Assembly (NCBI GenBank): GCA_028826165.1 | Contig: JAPDFW010000055.1 | Location: 79,501 to 143,500 of the forward strand | DNA: 64,000 nt | Reading direction: 5' to 3' | From: Anaeramoeba ignava | Lineage: Eukaryota; Metamonada; Anaeramoebidae | Shown: in pieces, positions 62,973 through 64,000 of the stretch | Numbering within the stretch: position 1 is the first letter of the stretch | Layout: each line of letters starts with the position of its first letter | Program-made: the position numbers and the translations under genes | The notes under the pieces: model-generated | The model's database searches: none | Told to the model about the DNA's origin: nothing | What the model saw: the letters and a program-made list of their open reading frames with translations, nothing else

Positions 62973-64000
62973 TTAAAGATCTAAATCAGTATGAAGTTCT
63001 TTTTCTTTAATAATTTGTTTAATAATTTGATGTTTTCTTTTTTTCTTTTTGAATAAAATAATTCCAATAATTATCATTAAAATAACAATAATTGGAATAA
63101 TTATTCCAATAGTTATTGTTGTTGTTTTTGTTGAATTATCAGTTTTTTGACATGGTTCACATGGTTCATAAGGAGATAATGTTGTAATTGATGTTGTTGA
63201 ATTAATTCCTGAATATTCATTATTTGAACAATTTAAATCAGATGATGAATAAACTGAAATTTCATAATATTCTTCTCCTTGTAATCCTGAAGTAATTGAA
63301 TAATGAGGAATGAAATTTGTTAAACAAATTGATGTTGAATTATAAGTAAATGAATATCCTTTTAATCCATTTGATAAAATTAATGAGTTCCAAGTACAAA
63401 CAAATCCATTAATTAATGATATGCAATTTAATGAAGTAATATTTCCTAATTTAGCTTTTGTTGAAATAATTGAACTAGGTAATCCTAAATATGGTGTTTC
63501 ACAATTTAAATCAATACATCCTCGAATTGAAATATTATATTCAACATTTCCTGATATTCCACTTATTATTCCAATTATTTCATTTCCACTTAAATCAAGA
63601 GATGTGAATTTTTGCCAATTTGTTTCATTATCAAGTGAAATTGAATAATTTTTTGCATTTGTTAATTTTGTGAAATTAAATTCAATTTCTTCAATTTTGG
63701 AAATTGTTTCATAAATTATTGGAGATGTTAAATTATCAGTTTTAATTGAAATTGATGAAATATATCCACATTTATCATTTGAATTACATGATGATATATT
63801 GATTTGATATTCTTGATTTGGGAATTGAGCTGTAAATTGTTGATTTGATGAAGTTGGTTGATAATTTCCTGAATCATTTTGATAAATTGATTGATAAGTA
63901 AAATTATAATAAAATGGAATTGAACAATTAATTGGTTGATTCCAAGTGCAATTAATATCAACTAAATTTGAAATTGAACATGAAATATTTGTAATTTCTC
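62973..64000 (-). CDS. Type I membrane protein with cysteine-paired beta-rich repeats (C-terminal part)
   Basis: An open frame covers 1026 bases on the minus strand, with the N-terminus beyond the window. The ectodomain has repeats of about 85-90 residues beginning with C..W strands: ITNISCSISNLVDINCTWNQ and ITSLNCISLINGFVCTWNSL, each ending in a strand such as YQINISSCNSNDKCG, YNISIRGCIDLNC or YYEISVYSSSDLNC. This resembles fibronectin-III-like domains with added disulfides. Many NxS/T glycosylation sites are present. Then a short linker (CEPCQKTDNSTKTTT), one membrane helix (IGIIIPIIVILMIIIGIILF) and a basic cytoplasmic tail ending KELHTDLDL. It could be a surface receptor or adhesion protein. 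The ligand is unknown. Confidence 0.8.
   Translation of the reverse strand, partial: EITNISCSISNLVDINCTWNQPINCSIPFYYNFTYQSIYQNDSGNYQPTSSNQQFTAQFPNQEYQINISSCNSNDKCGYISSISIKTDNLTSPIIYETISKIEEIEFNFTKLTNAKNYSISLDNETNWQKFTSLDLSGNEIIGIISGISGNVEYNISIRGCIDLNCETPYLGLPSSIISTKAKLGNITSLNCISLINGFVCTWNSLILSNGLKGYSFTYNSTSICLTNFIPHYSITSGLQGEEYYEISVYSSSDLNCSNNEYSGINSTTSITTLSPYEPCEPCQKTDNSTKTTTITIGIIIPIIVILMIIIGIILFKKKKRKHQIIKQIIKEKELHTDLDL

Overview
This is a eukaryotic nuclear window from a very AT-rich protist. Genes are compact and intron-bearing, use the standard code (TAA, TAG and TGA all end genes), and are separated by as little as 38 bp. Introns and spacers are mostly short tandem repeats, and proteins carry Asn/Gln and Asn/Glu dipeptide tracts written with the same hexamers. 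The gene set (BTB, RCC1 and TLDc expansions, long-tailed myosin I, diaphanous-type formin, TIM23, 5S rRNA) fits a free-living amoeboid protist. An Anaeramoeba-like metamonad is my best guess, from overall style only.

Layout. 1-906: NMNAT-like gene running off the left edge (-). 1102-9237: an array (+) alternating RCC1-BTB and BTB-BACK-TLDc genes, with decayed copies between. 9276-14792: ataxin-10-like gene and a TPR gene (+). 14933-18554: unrecognised PH-like gene (-). 18682-19437: uncharacterised gene (+). 19546-26031: MMTAG2-like gene and CTR9 of the Paf1 complex (-). 26242-27967: histidine phosphatase and SAM methyltransferase (+). 28112-36788: diaphanous-type formin and splicing factor ISY1 (-). 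36972-44783: ten-exon myosin I with TH1 and SH3 (+). 44892-47310: disrupted VPS9-like gene (+). 47444-52769: VPS52 and an unrecognised two-exon gene (-). 52956-54670: satellite of about 143 bp. 54794-58948: COMMD4 and NUS1 (+). 58982-62080: TIM23, CEP44-domain protein and acyl-CoA-binding protein (-). 62187-62306: 5S rRNA (+). 62535-62795: antisense relic of the RCC1-BTB gene. 62973-64000: C-terminal part of a cysteine-containing type I membrane protein (-).

Exon chains were rebuilt by hand from GT/AG sites, codon phase and remembered family features. Most chains sum to a multiple of three. The strongest overall signals are: (1) a TTTTTCATTTTT element just upstream of almost every start codon on both strands, resembling the trichomonad initiator; (2) introns each filled with their own tandem repeat (5, 6, 9, 11, 12, 15, 16 or more bp), sometimes beginning at the donor; (3) a GC-rich patch confined to one CTR9 exon; (4) decayed RCC1-BTB copies locally and about 58 kb away; (5) a COMMD4 first exon that is only the ATG. 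Functionally the genes are a housekeeping mixture (actin motors, Rab and trafficking factors, transcription elongation, splicing, dolichol synthesis, mitochondrial import), not one pathway.
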